From positions 17,797,775 through 17,861,774 of the forward strand of contig JALGPY010000009.1 of the NCBI GenBank assembly GCA_023055425.1: 64,000 nt of DNA, in the 5' to 3' direction. Source of the stretch: Linanthus parryae. Taxonomy: Eukaryota > Streptophyta > Magnoliopsida > Ericales > Polemoniaceae. This document shows, in pieces, positions 32,057-45,000 of the stretch; position 1 is the stretch's first letter, and each line of letters begins with the position of its first letter. The position numbers were made by a program, and so were the translations under genes. The notes under the pieces are model-generated. The model was not told where the DNA came from. It saw nothing but the letters and a program-made list of their open reading frames with translations, and ran no database searches.

Positions 32057-34365
32057 CTAAGGATAGTACTTTTTTAGCCATCGCGTGTTGATTGGTTGCG
32101 GAGTAATAGCAGTTCCGTGGCATTGCAGAATGTTGCAATATTCGCTATCGAAGACTTCTTTTACTTCAAAGGGTCCTTCCCAATTGGCCGCGAATTTGGG
32201 GTGGGCTGCTTCGCACATGCAATGATCGGAGGCTCGTAGCACGAGGTCGCCTACTGTAAAGTCCCTATTCTGGACTGTCTTGTTATATGCATGCGCAATC
32301 CTCACCTTGTACTTCAAGTTTACTCGTGTGGCCCTTTCGCGTTTTTCCTCCAAAAGGATCAAATCATGGTCACGCTCATTTTTGCACAAAGCACTGAAAG
32401 CCAATCTTGCTGAGTTCACTTTCACTTCGGAGGGAACGACCACTTCTGCTCCAAACATAGCAAAAAGAGGGAAGTTCCCGTGGGAGTCCGAGGCGACGTT
32501 CGATACGCCCAAAGTGTTGTTCCTAATGAATCCGCCCACTTTTTGTGGTCATCCGTGACCATCTTACTCAGTATCCGCAACAGTGTCTTGTTGGTTGCTT
32601 CTGCCTGCCCGTTTCCCTTGGGTTATAAGGTGTGGAGCATATCTGTCTGATGTTGTATTCCATCAGTTTTTCGGCTACCTGGCGGGTGACGAAGGGAGTA
32701 CCATTGTCGGAAAGCACAGTGTTGGGAATACCAAAGCGGTGAATAATATTTTCTTGGATGAACCTGACCACTGTCGTTGCATTTGCTGTCTTGAGTGGGA
32801 TTGCTTCTACCCACTGAGTGAACTGCTCTGTTCCCGTCAAGATGTATCTATTCCCCATTGAGGGGTGTCGTATTGGTCCAATGAAATCTAAAGACCAAGT
32901 ATGAAATGGCCATGGGGTCCCTAGCGCATGTAGGTCAACCGCGGGGGCATGTACCAAATTGCCATGAAACTGGCATTGCGGGTACCTTCTAACCTTCGCG
33001 CGGCAGTCTGCTTCCATGGTTGGCCAGAAGTACCCTACTGTCAAGAGTTGACGGCATAACTTTTCCCCCCATTGGTGTTTTACCTGGTGCGACATTTCCA
33101 TGACCTCTTGGGCTTCCTGTCCATGCAAGCATTTAAGCAAATTTCCATTATGCCCCTTTCACCATAGTATGTTTTCTTGGAAAACGTATCTGTTGGCCTT
33201 TCTTTTGAGTTTTTCGGCTTCCTTTCTGCCGTCGGGCATAGTTCCCCCTTGAAGATAATCAATCAACGGTTGTCGTCAATCGTCTTCTATTGCAGCAACA
33301 TCCATGGTGGCCTTGATTAAAGCACACTTCTCGCAGTTGTTTTGTATAATGGCGGCGAAGTATGACATATGCGGCCAATATATCCCATACCTTTGGGCTT
33401 TCCTACAGATGGAGACCTCGTTGTCCCCACAAGAATTTTGATGAATTTTATCCAAAGTTTTTTGGCCCTCCTTTTCAGTTACGCACCTCATAAGGATACC
33501 TCCGGGGCCTTTGTAATAAAGCAAACCATCATGTATGCAAAATCCCTTGATAGAAACCCATGTTTCTTTGCTGGTTCCGTCGGCCATCGCGCACAAAATA
33601 GGCTGCCTCCAGTCCGCGTCTTCCGGAGGTCCTTCTTCGCATAGGTCTTTTACTAATGACGGGACAGACCTCACCTCAATCGCTATTTTTGCAGGGCATT
33701 TATCTGAACTGATTTGTGACCCTAAAGTGGCCAATGCGTCCGCGTGGCGATTGTCAGACCTGGGAGTGTGCTCGTATTTCACAGACTCAAAATTTTGAAC
33801 CAGCTTCTGCATAATTGACCGGTACTTTAGTAGATTTATCTCTTTCAGAGCGTAGTCTCCCACGGTTTGTTTGACGATTAGTTTTGAATATCCCATGATG
33901 ACGAGATTCTTGACTTCCAGAGCTCAAGCTGCAAGGAGTCCTGCGATCAGGGCCTCATACTCGGCCTCATTATTGGTCACCGCAAAGTCCAGTTTTGTCG
34001 ACATCTGGATAACCTCCTGATCAGGCTTGATGAGTACTATCCAATTCCTCCCCCCGATCTTGTGGATGATCCGTCAAACTGCAGCGTCGAGTATTCTTTG
34101 CTGATGGCATATATATCGGGTCCTTCGAGCTCCTCTGGTACCGGTTCTTGCTTCTCGTTTCGTAATTGTGCTAGCAGATCTGGTAGTGCTCGTGATTTGA
34201 TGGCCTTAGGTCGCATGCATGTAATATCATATTGGGAAATGGTCATGTACCATTTCGCGAGCCTTCCTGAGGGGAGTGAGTGTCCCAGGAGATATCGTAT
34301 GGGGTCGTTCTTCGTTATAACTACCACTTTATGAGAAGCAAAGTAGTGCCTTAGCTTTACCAAAA
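32057..34365 (-). pseudogene. Truncated pol of element A (RNase H and integrase)
   Basis: Sequence begins within the RNase H connection (KLRHYFASHKVVVITKND) directly beside the LTR, so gag, protease and RT are absent. Next come the second RNase H (LQFDGSSTRSGGGIG; frame breaks near 34030 and 33900), the first zinc module (33276-33896), the second zinc module and integrase core (32568-33140), and the C-terminus ending RWLKKYYP at 32057. The integrase keeps SLDFIGP and LSDNGTPF. Several frameshifts separate the pieces. Confidence 0.85.
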
Positions 34366-34978
34366 TGTGTACAAGGAAATCCTCGAGAGATCTCCAAGTG
34401 TACACCTCAAGTAGGGAATCAGAACACGGAGAGTTGTAAGGTGTGTGTAGGGAGAGAGTAAGCACTGGTAACTGTTTGTGAGAGAGAGACAGTAAGCTAT
34501 GGTACTGGACCAATGTGTCTTGTGAGTCTTGTGTCGCAATGGAGAGCCAACGATCCTATATATATGGGGAAGTGACCGTTGGGGGGGGGGTGTTAGTGCA
34601 CCATAAATGGCGGCTTAATGATAAAACCCCCAACGGCACGTTCGACCGTGTATATAGGAACCGTTACGCATCTGCCCGCAAGTATCGGTTACCGTTATGA
34701 GATCAGCCGCATTGATGGGTCACGTAAGCCTAGGATCTCTCAGTCAGTTACCAGAGGTCGCGCGCAAGCTTGGTTGTTGCATGCGCGCGACGGACCCTAC
34801 CCTAGCCTCCAAACCACTAAGTCCCTACAAGCCCCGTGTTATGGTGCGCGGGGGCTATGTCTCGTAGCCCCCACGTGGATCAGCATGGGTGGTGATTCGG
34901 TGTGTATGGAGCACAGCTAGGTGTGCTGGATGGCTGCCACGTGCCGACGATCTGTCTGTCTGGAAAGCAGTATCTACA
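34366..34978 (-). repeat. Right LTR of element A (5' LTR in gag/pol direction)
   Basis: This 613-bp LTR runs from TGTGTACAAGG to GTATCTACA. It matches the left LTR with about 30 differences, including a longer G run near 34580. The adjacent ACCAAAA is all that remains of the primer-binding region seen in B and E. It joins directly to pol sequence, which marks the internal deletion. Confidence 0.9.
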
Positions 34979-34983
34979 ACAAG

Positions 34984-35047
34984 TAAATAAATAAATTAAA
35001 TATTTGTAATATATACATGTTTGAAGTGATTTGCTATAGTAAAGTAT

Positions 35048-35094
<47 letters not shown>

Positions 35095-36812
35095 ATAAAT
35101 ATATTGTTAGTCTAGATTAAAGGTACTTATAGTTCTTATCTACAAAAGTTTGTTTCAAATACATGAATTATTGAATGAGTAACGGAAAAAAATATGTTTT
35201 AGAAATTGTATTCTTGAAAAATAAGGTATAAAAGTGTTATATATTTTTATGAAGAAAATACTAGTTATTTGTCACTTTATTTTTATAAAGATTGAGTTTC
35301 AATAATTATACACTAATCTCTTGTCAAAAAATATGAGTATTTATTTCTAGCTAAAATAACTCTTTAGTTACTATTATTTATCTTTTCTTATTATCGCTAG
35401 TAGTTACGAATTAAATAGTCTTAAAGATTTCTCGCTTATTTTAAAAGAAAATGGTTTGTAAGAAAGTTATTTTAATTATTCAAATTGATTCAAGAATATT
35501 TCTATATATAAATGTGTGTGTATAAGCATATGACTTCATATATAATAATTTATAAGTGTTGTTCTACTTATTTAATATCAAATTTATTTCAAGAATATTT
35601 ATTTATAAATTTAAATAAATATATATATATATATAATTGAAGTCGATTTATGGGGTTAATTGAGGATCGTGAGAGAGTGATAATTAATATTCGGCCTAGC
35701 CGAGCAATTATATAGGGCTAGTACCTTCGTTCGTACAGAAATAACACCGTCGTGACAGGATATTGTAATTTGTGGGAAACAGGATCATAGACGAGGAATA
35801 CGAACGTCCGTAGGAGCCTTATGTGCTATCTAAAGACCAAGGTGAGTTATATGCTTAGCCTAGCACGCCTAGCTTCTTTCGTGTCAACGAATGATTTTAT
35901 AACACGTCTCATGAGTTTTGTGAAATACATGCTTTCCTTGAGTTTGATTACGTTCGAAATGATTGTTTTGAAATTGAGTTCACATGTACCGGAACCAGTG
36001 GTTTGGATTTGCCCTGAGTTGGCTTTATTTACCCTTATTGGGTTAGTTTGGCCCTTAGTCGGCCCGGCTCTTTGCCTTATTGGCTAGAGTTCCATCTAGT
36101 ACTACTCTTATGGACTTACGATCCATAAGGGGGTGTTGACACTTAAGGTCTAGTATGGTTTATTTCAGTAGGGGCGGGAGAGGTTCTCCACAACGCCAGG
36201 CACGGAGGAAAGGTTTTCTCTCTCGTTGTCGTCCTACACGGGAAGGTTTCCCAGGGAAAGGTTTTCCCAACCCTCGATCTGGATATCCGATCGAGGTCAG
36301 TTCTTATGATTACTCTGGTATACCCTGGTTACTGTGAGCAATAACTTGTTATGAAAGTTGATTTATATCGGGATGAATGTTACTGGTACTACTATTTACT
36401 CCGCTGCAAACTCTGATAAATGTTTACTCGTATCCTGTGATTTGTTATAACTCGTGTCTACACAATATATCTCATCTTCCTCGTTTTACATGATAAGGTG
36501 TATCTCACTCAGTATTTCTTGCTGACTTTGGAAACTGCGGTTCTTGTTGTTTTCTTCCCACCGAAGGCCTAGGAGCTGGATTGTAAAATAGAAGAGGCGC
36601 GAGACTCATCTAGAGTATGAACGTCACCGGTAGTTTATCTAATAATGTTAGATAAGTGTTGTGTAATAGTAAGCACCGTTCGTATAAGACTCTAAGTTTG
36701 TTGTTTAATAATATGAATAAGTGTTGTGAAATGTATTGCTTTTGATCTCCGCCGCTTCTACTAAGCATCGCCCTCTCGGTCTTGTTCCGAGACGGATAAG
36801 GGGGTTTTTGCA
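34984..36812. mobile_element. Large solo LTR (S), right part
   Basis: This part resumes immediately after element A's TSD (acaag, 34979-34983) and ends TTTTTGCA at 36812, followed by gagag and CACTA sequence. It is AT-rich at its left side with a GT microsatellite. No coding capacity is evident. Joining it to 1885-3412 gives one uninterrupted LTR-like unit. Confidence 0.6.
35050..35094. repeat. GT/TG microsatellite
   Basis: This is a run of TG dinucleotides interrupted once by TTTG, inside the solo LTR. It is a simple sequence repeat likely to vary in length between individuals. Confidence 0.9.
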
Positions 36813-36817
36813 GAGAG

Positions 36818-37750
36818 AGAGAGAGAACCAACCTCCAGAGAATCGCTCGAACCAGATTCATGTCACAATCGCTTTAGGGGATGAAATTTTCATATTTTCA
36901 GGGTTTGGCGCCTCTCTACAATTTGGGGATGAAGTTTTCAGGGTTTGGCGCGCGCCTCTCTACAATTTGGGGAAGGCGTGCTTGATTAAATTTTTTTTTT
37001 TCGATAGCAGCGTTAGATTTAAAGCTGTTACGTGTTACAGGAGTAATCAAAAAACGCTGCAACTAGGATAAAAAAACAGCGTTAATTAATTTACTACTGT
37101 ATATGGAGCGATAATTTTTTAACATTGTAAATTTACATCTATAATTTTATGGCAAGACCGAGCAAGCGGGTGAACCATGCCAATGAATCAAAGGTCTAAG
37201 CCCTTGTCCAATCAACCAAGGATGCCCGAGGAATAGATGAGCGCCCGCACCTGATTGAGGAACTGAGGAATAGAGCACTAGTAAAAGAAGATTCTCACGT
37301 GAAGTGCGTTCCTGCCCCGATCGCTATAGCAGCTCTTCCAGTTGATTAGAGTCATTTAATTAATCGTTCACTCGTTCATGTTGCAAGGCCATTCCCGAGC
37401 CTCTCTTTCTTTAACCCCGCAACCGAAGGCAAAGGCTGGGACTCTCCTTATGAAATAGTATTCTTCGGTATGAACCTCATCTTACCAATGCTGCCCACCG
37501 GTATGAATTACATTACCCAAGCCGCGGAAGCTTGATGCACCTCGGAGAATTAGGCAGCTAGCTTGTGCCGGTCGCTCGTCTGCACGGGCATGGCCAGGTA
37601 TCTTGTGATGTGAGTGAGTCTGGTCTTTGAACGCTGCAAACGGAGTACCAGATATAGCATTAAAATATAACCCCGTAAAATAATAACTTATACAGCATTA
37701 AAATAAGCGTTGTAAAATAAATGCTACTTTTGCTACTATTTCTAGTAGTG
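36818..37750 (-). mobile_element. CACTA transposon, right remnant with terminus
   Basis: On the minus strand the element begins CACTACTAGAAATA at 37750. AT-rich subterminal DNA follows with repeated GCGTT/AACGC motifs (near 37010, 37050, 37080 and 37700). The GA-rich leader at 36818-36860 repeats the 27-bp segment at 1752-1778. A GC-richer block at 37143-37630 interrupts the subterminal sequence. Confidence 0.7.
37143..37630. other. GC-richer foreign-looking block inside CACTA
   Basis: Base composition changes sharply from AT-rich subterminal repeats to roughly half GC, without repeats or a long open frame. The style resembles plant mitochondrial intergenic DNA, so a captured organelle fragment is possible, but I cannot name a gene in it. 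Confidence 0.3.
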
Positions 37751-40250
37751 TCAAGCTTGGCCCGGTGATGTAATATATAAATAAAATATTAACTAATTAG
37801 AAACATTGTAGCATCTATTTTGCCGTAAACATTATAGGTAGATGAGTATTACAGTGCATAGTAATCAAACTCTAGAAAACCCCAAGTCTCAAAGATATTG
37901 CAATTCCCTACCTTATATACAATTAAGTTACAATATCTCGATGTGGGACGGGATGTCACAGCTTTTCTTGGCTGAGTACGAGAAACTGGCATCGTCTTCT
38001 TTTAAGGACAGTACCCACTCCACTATCTATATAGTGGACATCCCATGCCTCGTCCACTACGATAGCAACTTTCATTTCAACATCTTTCTCGCTGAAGTAA
38101 TCAAAATGTGTTTTAGTGTCATGTGGTTTCTTTACGGAAGAAACTGTTTATGCTTAGCCATTTTATGTAGAAATCGAAAAATTGTAAATCCTCCACAAAA
38201 CTTATATTTAAAGTAAGGACTTTAGTCACACTTCATGCTTCGTTGTTGAAAATAATACTATTTCTAGATTTTCATTTTGTCCACATAAAAGAAAATAAAT
38301 ATACTGATTTATCTTAATCCTTGGAAAAATTATGGATCCAGCTAGACAGCCAGTCGAAGAAGTTCCCTTCACTGATATGTTTCTTCCTGTAGCAGAGGTT
38401 GGATGATACCAAGATCTTGAGATAAATGGAAAATCAAGAAAAGTGAGTCTCTAGTGTCTGGACTTGACGAAAATCCATTTCTAAAGAAGCAGGATTGTTG
38501 AGAGAAGATGAACTTCACGCATGTGACAGACACGATGGAGGAAGACTCATCACTAGAATCTAGAGTTACTGAGTCTGCTTACGTTTTCATTTTATTTAAT
38601 CATACATGAACTTGAATCTCATGATTTCCAAGATTGTTACGAATAGCTTGACATTTTTTTACTAGGACCGGAGTTGGATACCTAGGGTTTATGATTTCCG
38701 TGATGATTCCAATGTGGAATTTTGATTCATTTCTATGTTTTATGCTTAATAGATGATCTATTTGTTCATGTTCAGTTTATAATTTTCATTTATTTTCTCG
38801 AGAGGAGACGTTTACATGTAGAAAACCAATCAATCCGTAGACTAATGTCGGCAGTCGATAGGGAATGGTGGGTGAATTGAACTTAACAACGGAAATACTT
38901 GCTACCACACTTGAGTAGGTCTTTAATGATTGAACAGGCAATATGTCGTCGTTTCAGAAATGACAAGAAATCATCTCGAAACATACCTAGGGAACCAACG
39001 AGGCGTCATAGTTCTTTTTTTCGTTATCTAGAAAATATTTCTTTGATATACATTTCATTTACTGCATTCAGTTTTATGTTTAATTCATCAGTTGCAGAAC
39101 AATCCAAAACGAATTCCGCACTACGATTTCTTGTTAAGCTAATATCATCTCCGCAAGTCTTGTGGGTTTGACACTTGCCGGAGTTACTATTATTGACAAT
39201 GTGCACTTACATTTTTGAGACGTCAACCAAAATTGGAGCGCCGTTGCTGAAGACTCGTGCTAGTTTGATTAGTTGTAATTTTATGATCAACATGATGCAT
39301 GGAAGCATGGACCAAGATGATGCCTCTATGACTCCATGCATTCGAACACCAGAGGTATGTTACCAACCAGCTATCTTGATACCACTCTCACGAAGCTAAC
39401 CATTTCATCGTATAAAAATCTCACATAGATAGAGTGCGGTGTGAATGCATGTTCAGTGGTAGCAATTCTGAAGATCCTACTATTCATTTGGGGATGCTCA
39501 AGGTGTTGACTCGAATATTTCAACCAGGTGGACTCTCAGAAGAAATTGTCAAATTTAAACTATTTATGTACTCTTTTAGTAGACTGATCAAAATAATGGT
39601 TACTTAATATGTCCGGAAAGTCCATCACATCTTGGAAGCATCTCACACATGAGTATATACACAGGTATTTTCCAGCCACTATGGTTGCAGCATTGATGGA
39701 AAAGATAAAAACTTCAGCAAGATGTCGGTGAGTCACTAGGAGAAGCCTAGGATCGATTCAGCAGGCTCTTGTGAAGACCCAATGGAACTACACAGCAGAA
39801 TGTCTCAAGAATTTCTGCAAATCAGTTGATGTCATCGCGGCAAACTGTAGTTTTCGCACTTTCTCGCTGTGTCCAATTGTGTTAGCCGCAGTTCTTCTTC
39901 AGTTCTCGTCGTGGCAGAGGTGATCTAGATGCTGCCAACTTGTTCGGCCTCTACAGTTGGTGCAATTTTCTCTTCTCTCGACCCGGCTTCTTCATTGTCA
40001 AGAAATTCTTGTTTGAACACGAGCAGTGGTTAAAATTTTCCTCAATGCCACGGGTGATCTCAAAATCATCACAACGTAGCTCATCCCCTTTCGTGGGAGG
40101 GAAGAGGAGTTGAAGTCAAGAGAAGTTGAAATCGAGTATTTTTCTCTATCCATGACCCCAACGAGGGCACAATTGTAAGATCCCTGCGAATCATTAACCG
40201 AACTGTTGATAGGGACCGAATCCAGGGGATTCTTAGAGGAATCAGGTATA
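37751..40250. other. Region without recognisable gene
   Basis: The sequence is AT-rich with short frames only. Small coding-like patches exist (for example minus strand near 39024-39206 and 39990-40250) but none is recognisable. An old pseudogene is possible. Confidence 0.4.
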
Positions 40251-40251
40251 T

Positions 40252-40449
40252 CTAGAATTGTATTCCTCCATCAAAGAATCGACCATCGTCGAACCCGAGA
40301 GAGCCAAGGCCGCAACAGGGTCTTTCAACTCTCTGAAACGGGGAGCCGCTGACAGCGGTGAAATTTGGAGGCCGATCAGAAGAAGTGCCAGGGAGAAGTG
40401 CAAGACCGGAGCCTCCACCACTCGAGTCAGAAGCCATGGGAGAACTCAC
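40252..40449 (-). CDS. Possible first exon of an unknown gene
   Basis: The minus-strand frame from ATG 40434 (or 40449) reads MASDSSGGGSGLALLPGTSS, with codon use unlike the surrounding AT-rich DNA and a purine-rich leader upstream. It closes at 40252. I do not recognise the protein and no clear downstream exon was found. It may be a remnant. Confidence 0.2.
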   Translation of the reverse strand: MSSPMASDSSGGGSGLALLPGTSSDRPPNFTAVSGSPFQRVERPCCGLGSLGFDDGRFFDGGIQF

Positions 40450-40883
40450 CGGAGGGAGCTCTCAGACGTACACAACCGTTTGAGAAAACAGAACATATAA
40501 CTTTCTCTCTCTAAAACAATTCTCATTAACACAAATCATTCACCCGAAAATGAGTGTGGAAGTTAGAATGGCATTATCAAGAAGGTAAAAATGGTGGACG
40601 TTCAAATAAATAACATGATAAAAAGTTAGTAAGAATATAATGAATACATGTTTAGAAGTAAGAATTCCAAATGAAACCAAAATATTGGAACATACTGTAG
40701 GAAATAGATATGAGGGACATATGGCAATGCATGTGTGTCCAGCACATACGCACACCCTCTAGAGTCTTGTTGATGAAGCTTGAAACTGTTTTGTCAAGTT
40801 TGTTACAAGCTCCAGATGAAATACAGGTAGATTAACCATGACTTCAAGATAAACGCACATATCCCTCCAACTTAAGGAATTAC

Positions 40884-41090
40884 ACCCTCCGTCCCACCAC
40901 GTCGGTGAATAAGTTAATCGGGTATTATTTGGGCTTAGTGATTTGGCTAGTCAAACAAGGCAAGAATTGATAATTTTTTCATGGTCTTGTAGAGTAAACT
41001 AGCATCTACAAGACCATGCAAAAATTATCAAATTCTTGTTTTGTTTGACTAACCAAATCGCTCTGCCCAAATAATCCCTCATCAGCCTTG
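40884..41090. mobile_element. Foldback element with Stowaway-like edge
   Basis: CACCCTCCGTCCCACC at 40885-40900 resembles a Stowaway MITE terminus. The arms 40921-40992 and 41006-41078 are inverted copies (about ten mismatches in 72 bp) around a 13-base loop at 40993-41005. The matching outer end was not found, so the MITE would be truncated. The transcript would form a long hairpin. Confidence 0.6.
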
Positions 41091-42051
41091 TCTAGACCCT
41101 TTGCCAACTCATTGAGGACGAGTCAATCCTGAAATGCAGCTGAAGCCAATGGCAGTTCAGGCTGAGACTGACGAGCATGAAAAATAATATTGAGGATTCA
41201 CGAGGTTCCAAACTCATTGGTAACAAAATCGTGTCTAGCAAACCACGTCATGATGAAACATCCCAGAATGACAACCAGTACTGTGGGTGGTATCATAACT
41301 CCAAAAAACTCCAGTAAAATTAACAGAATTCGATTCCCTTTAGACACCGTAACAGAACACCACAAAAGAGTAAATCTGGCATAGTAGACTTACAAATACT
41401 ACACCATTGCAACTAGGCTTTCGGCTCACTGTGCAATCCACAAAATCCCCCTACATTTACACCAAATCTGAACTCATGGCTAAAGGCAGAAATACTTCAT
41501 AATAGGACTTCGGATGTCGTTATCCAGATACAAGACATTACAGAAGGGCAAAACCAACAAGTAAAATTCATCCACAAAAACTCTTCATGACCAACAAAAA
41601 TCAGAAAGATAAGCAGTAAAGACACCGTCAGTCAAAACACCAAAGATAGCGAAGATAGCGAAGATTGAAGAGACCAGATATGCCAACATATCGAAGTATA
41701 GAAAACTGTAACTCATCTGGAAGTACTCAAATGGCATATTAACCAAGTTACTGGTACTTAAAAGTCGGCAAAAATTGAACAAAAAGGGAGTATATCTAAT
41801 CCAATACAAAACAGGTAAGCCCCATAAGGGGCATTTGCGATATGGCTCATGATTAGTAGCCACACTCAGAATACAAAAATTTAAGGAAATAACATCTTTT
41901 GGGTTTCTAATCGCCATAACTATTGGATCCTCAAGAGGATATACAACTCAAAAAAATTATACCTGTTCCTCTCGCAGCAACTCCACCTTCACCGCATGCA
42001 GCACAATCAACAATAGACCACGGTGGAAAGAAAAAGCAAGCACCTTCATCC
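41091..42051 (-). other. 3' flank and probable 3' UTR of eIF(iso)4G
   Basis: No separate gene is supported. Sequence just left of the stop at 42052 is probably 3' UTR. I did not identify a convincing polyadenylation signal. Confidence 0.4.
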
Positions 42052-45000
42052 TTAGAATAGGCTCTTGCAACTCTCAATATCAGAAGCCTGTGTATCCAAT
42101 ATACTTTGGCCTGAAGGTCCTGAAGTCACAATCCTCAGTGCTGCGTCAAATAGTGCTTTCTGATAGAAGTCATCTTCCATCTTCTTCAACACCTCTTTGA
42201 CCAACTTGAAGTCCACAGCGTTAACCAAAATAAGTGCCCCTATAATCTCACCGAAATTATTGGGTGCTTTGGGCAAGTCAATGCCTATGTCATCCAACAT
42301 TGATCCATAAAGCAAACACCCAGTTCCGATATCCTTGGATGTAACTACTTTCTTGGCAAACAAATGATTGAGAAGCTTTCCAACTGGTTCAACACAGGGT
42401 GGGCTTTTCTCCAGCGCAAGTGAGATTGCTTCCTTGACAAACTCAGAGTGGTAACTAGGGGTGTTCAATTCCTCCACACACTGCAAAGCCTCGTCGAGAA
42501 TCCTTACACTAAAGTATTCCTCCAGCAGAGAAACACTCTTCTTCCGAAGTTGCTCCGGATTTGACCGTGCAGGAGAAGGCAAAGCTGTTACTGGAGCAGC
42601 AGCTTGCGGTGCAGAGGCTATGATGGAAGAGCGAACTGGAGGTGCACCACTTCCTTGCAACAGAGCACTAGTCTTGCTACCACCGCCAACGCCGCCAGCT
42701 CCTTGAGGAAGCAATTTAGAGTTCATAGATGAGTTACTAATTACTGGAGGAGCACGTGCTACATCAGCCCTAGACATTGACCGTGACCTAGGAACCTCCC
42801 AGTTGTCATTATCAATTCCAGGCATTCCAGGCATCTTCCGGGTTCCTGGCATTCCAGGCATCAATCCCCCAGCACCAGGACGATTGATGGGAAGGCCGCT
42901 AGGACTGATATTACCCTGCCCGCCCCGAATGTTTCTCATGCTAGCTGTAGCACCAGGACGCAGCCCAAGAGTCTTCTCTGCATCTGAATGGATTTCATTG
43001 ATGGTCTTGGCCGTCACCTGCAATGTATTAAGGGAAATGACAATAAGAAGCAGTCTCAAACCACATTATTTTAGGGATGAGAAGTTTGTAAAGGCTCTTA
43101 CCTCTTCCCTCCTGGGGATCCATTTGTTTGCTCGCAGTTCCAGAACATTACGAACCATGAACCTCAGCCGTGCAGCTAGCTGTGAATTCATTGATAGTTC
43201 CTTCAATCTGGCGAAGTAAACATCATTGATCCGCCTAGACTTGGGACTCTCATCTAGCTGTTTACCAATAGTGTTGAAAAAGTGACAGATAGCCTCTACA
43301 TTTTCTTCCTCTGGACAGACATTACCATCTGCTCCTAGAAGTTCCTGGAGTTCAATTTTAAAAAGAAAAAAGATCATTCACTATTTCTCAAGAGACGAAA
43401 AGTTAAAAAGTGAGAAAGCTAATACGAACCTGAACAATATGATGAACAATCTTTTCAGGTACCATCTTCTGCTTCAGAAGCTCCCCTATCAAACGGATGT
43501 TTCCAAGTGTGCGAAGCTTGATCATTTTCTCTTTGTCCCTACGTTCTGACTCTTGCTCAGGGGCAGTCATCTGTTTTGCTTCTTCCCTAAGTTTGTCAGA
43601 ACCTTCAAATGCCTCCTGGCAGTTATTCAAGAGAATCCGCTTGAGTGTTATTTCTTTACCACCGGGTTCGTCAGATGGAAATGGAGTGAGATTCTCATTC
43701 AGATCTGAACACAACTGTGCATACATCTGGCAAAATGTGGGTTCCAGCACTGCCTTGTCAAAAATCAAAGAGATAACTCCCTGCATTGAGAGCAGAACCG
43801 AGATTAGAATTCCTTGTCGCACTGAATAAATCACACAATAACTTGAGTGCAGAAACTAAAAATGACAAACCTTCAGAATATCAGCAGTTGTGATACCAGA
43901 ATCAATAAGCTGACCCTTCAGAAGATCAAACTTCTCAGGAGTAAGCTTATTCAGTATCCTGCATAGAGAAGCAAAATACATCAGTTTGCATATTCCAAAA
44001 CAAGAAAAAACACAGCCCGAATATACTCGGAAACCAAGATCAGAAGTACTCTTGGCATTTTTCATACAAGGACAGATGTATTAATTAGCAGATAATTTTC
44101 ATACAAGGTCAAGACATCATTAAATAGAAACAGAGAAGTTCACATGTTCTGTTTTAAGAATATGACTGAGATGCCCATCTATGCGTAGTTACGTACCAAT
44201 CATGCATCATTTACTATATTGTTTCAGAGCACCTTACGACAATTAAGTAAAGAGAATATCATACACAGCTAAAATAAAGACATCCTGAAAGCCAAGTTGA
44301 GGAAATTTGAGAAATCTGGTACAAACGATTCATTAGGAGAGCGCATTCAGATATTCGTAAACATGAACTGGCAAGTTTCGGCTAAAACTGACACAAAATA
44401 CCTTTGCATAATGTCAACCCAGTAAGCCTCCAAGGCACAAGAAATTACATGTTCCCAAGTTTTTTTCTTGATACTTACCCTTTCACTGTCTTCAACACAC
44501 GGTCCTTTTCAGATAGATTACCCCTTTGGACAGACCATGGAACCTCAGCTTTTATTAGAGCAGGAGAAGGTCCCTGTCATTGACAAGTCAACGGGCTCAT
44601 GTTAGTTCCACTCAACCAAATGACGAATACATACACGTAAAACTTAATAAAGCAAGTTTTTCAGATATATTGTGAAGAAAAATATCATATGCCTAGCAAG
44701 GAAAGACTCGGCATGGAAGACGAGAAATTCCTGCAGCCCACCATGGCTTCTACGTTGTTTCATTAACATGCTTTACTACCGTTTAAGTAACACTTTTTTG
44801 TTTTCATGGGCATATATCCAGACTTTATAGGCCTCATAACTACTGGCTAGTGGCTACGATGGTTAAGTTACACTTGCTAGTTTCTACTGACAATTACGGT
44901 GCACATTTATAGCAAGGGACCAAAACACAGCCACCCACCAGTCAATTTATTGATTGACATTCCCTCAAAAAAATTATTGATTGACAGAAATTATGTCCTT

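Larger units (their letters stand above)
3413..34978 (-). mobile_element. Tat-like Ty3/gypsy retrotransposon A (nested, defective)
   Basis: The left LTR starts TGTGTACAAGG at 3413 after acaag (3408-3412). The right LTR ends GTATCTACA at 34978 before acaag (34979-34983). The gag/pol direction is minus. Elements B (in its left LTR) and C (in its PMD gene) are nested inside it. By eye its LTRs differ at roughly 5% of positions plus small indels. Gag, protease and most of reverse transcriptase are deleted: the right LTR is followed almost directly by the RNase H region of pol. The plus-strand PMD-type gene and the hairpin array are still recognisable. The element is non-autonomous and old relative to B. 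Confidence 0.85.

Noticed and set aside
39175..40250. A possible TSO1/CPP-like pseudogene
   Set aside because: A few residues looked suggestive, but the diagnostic cysteine-rich repeats are absent.
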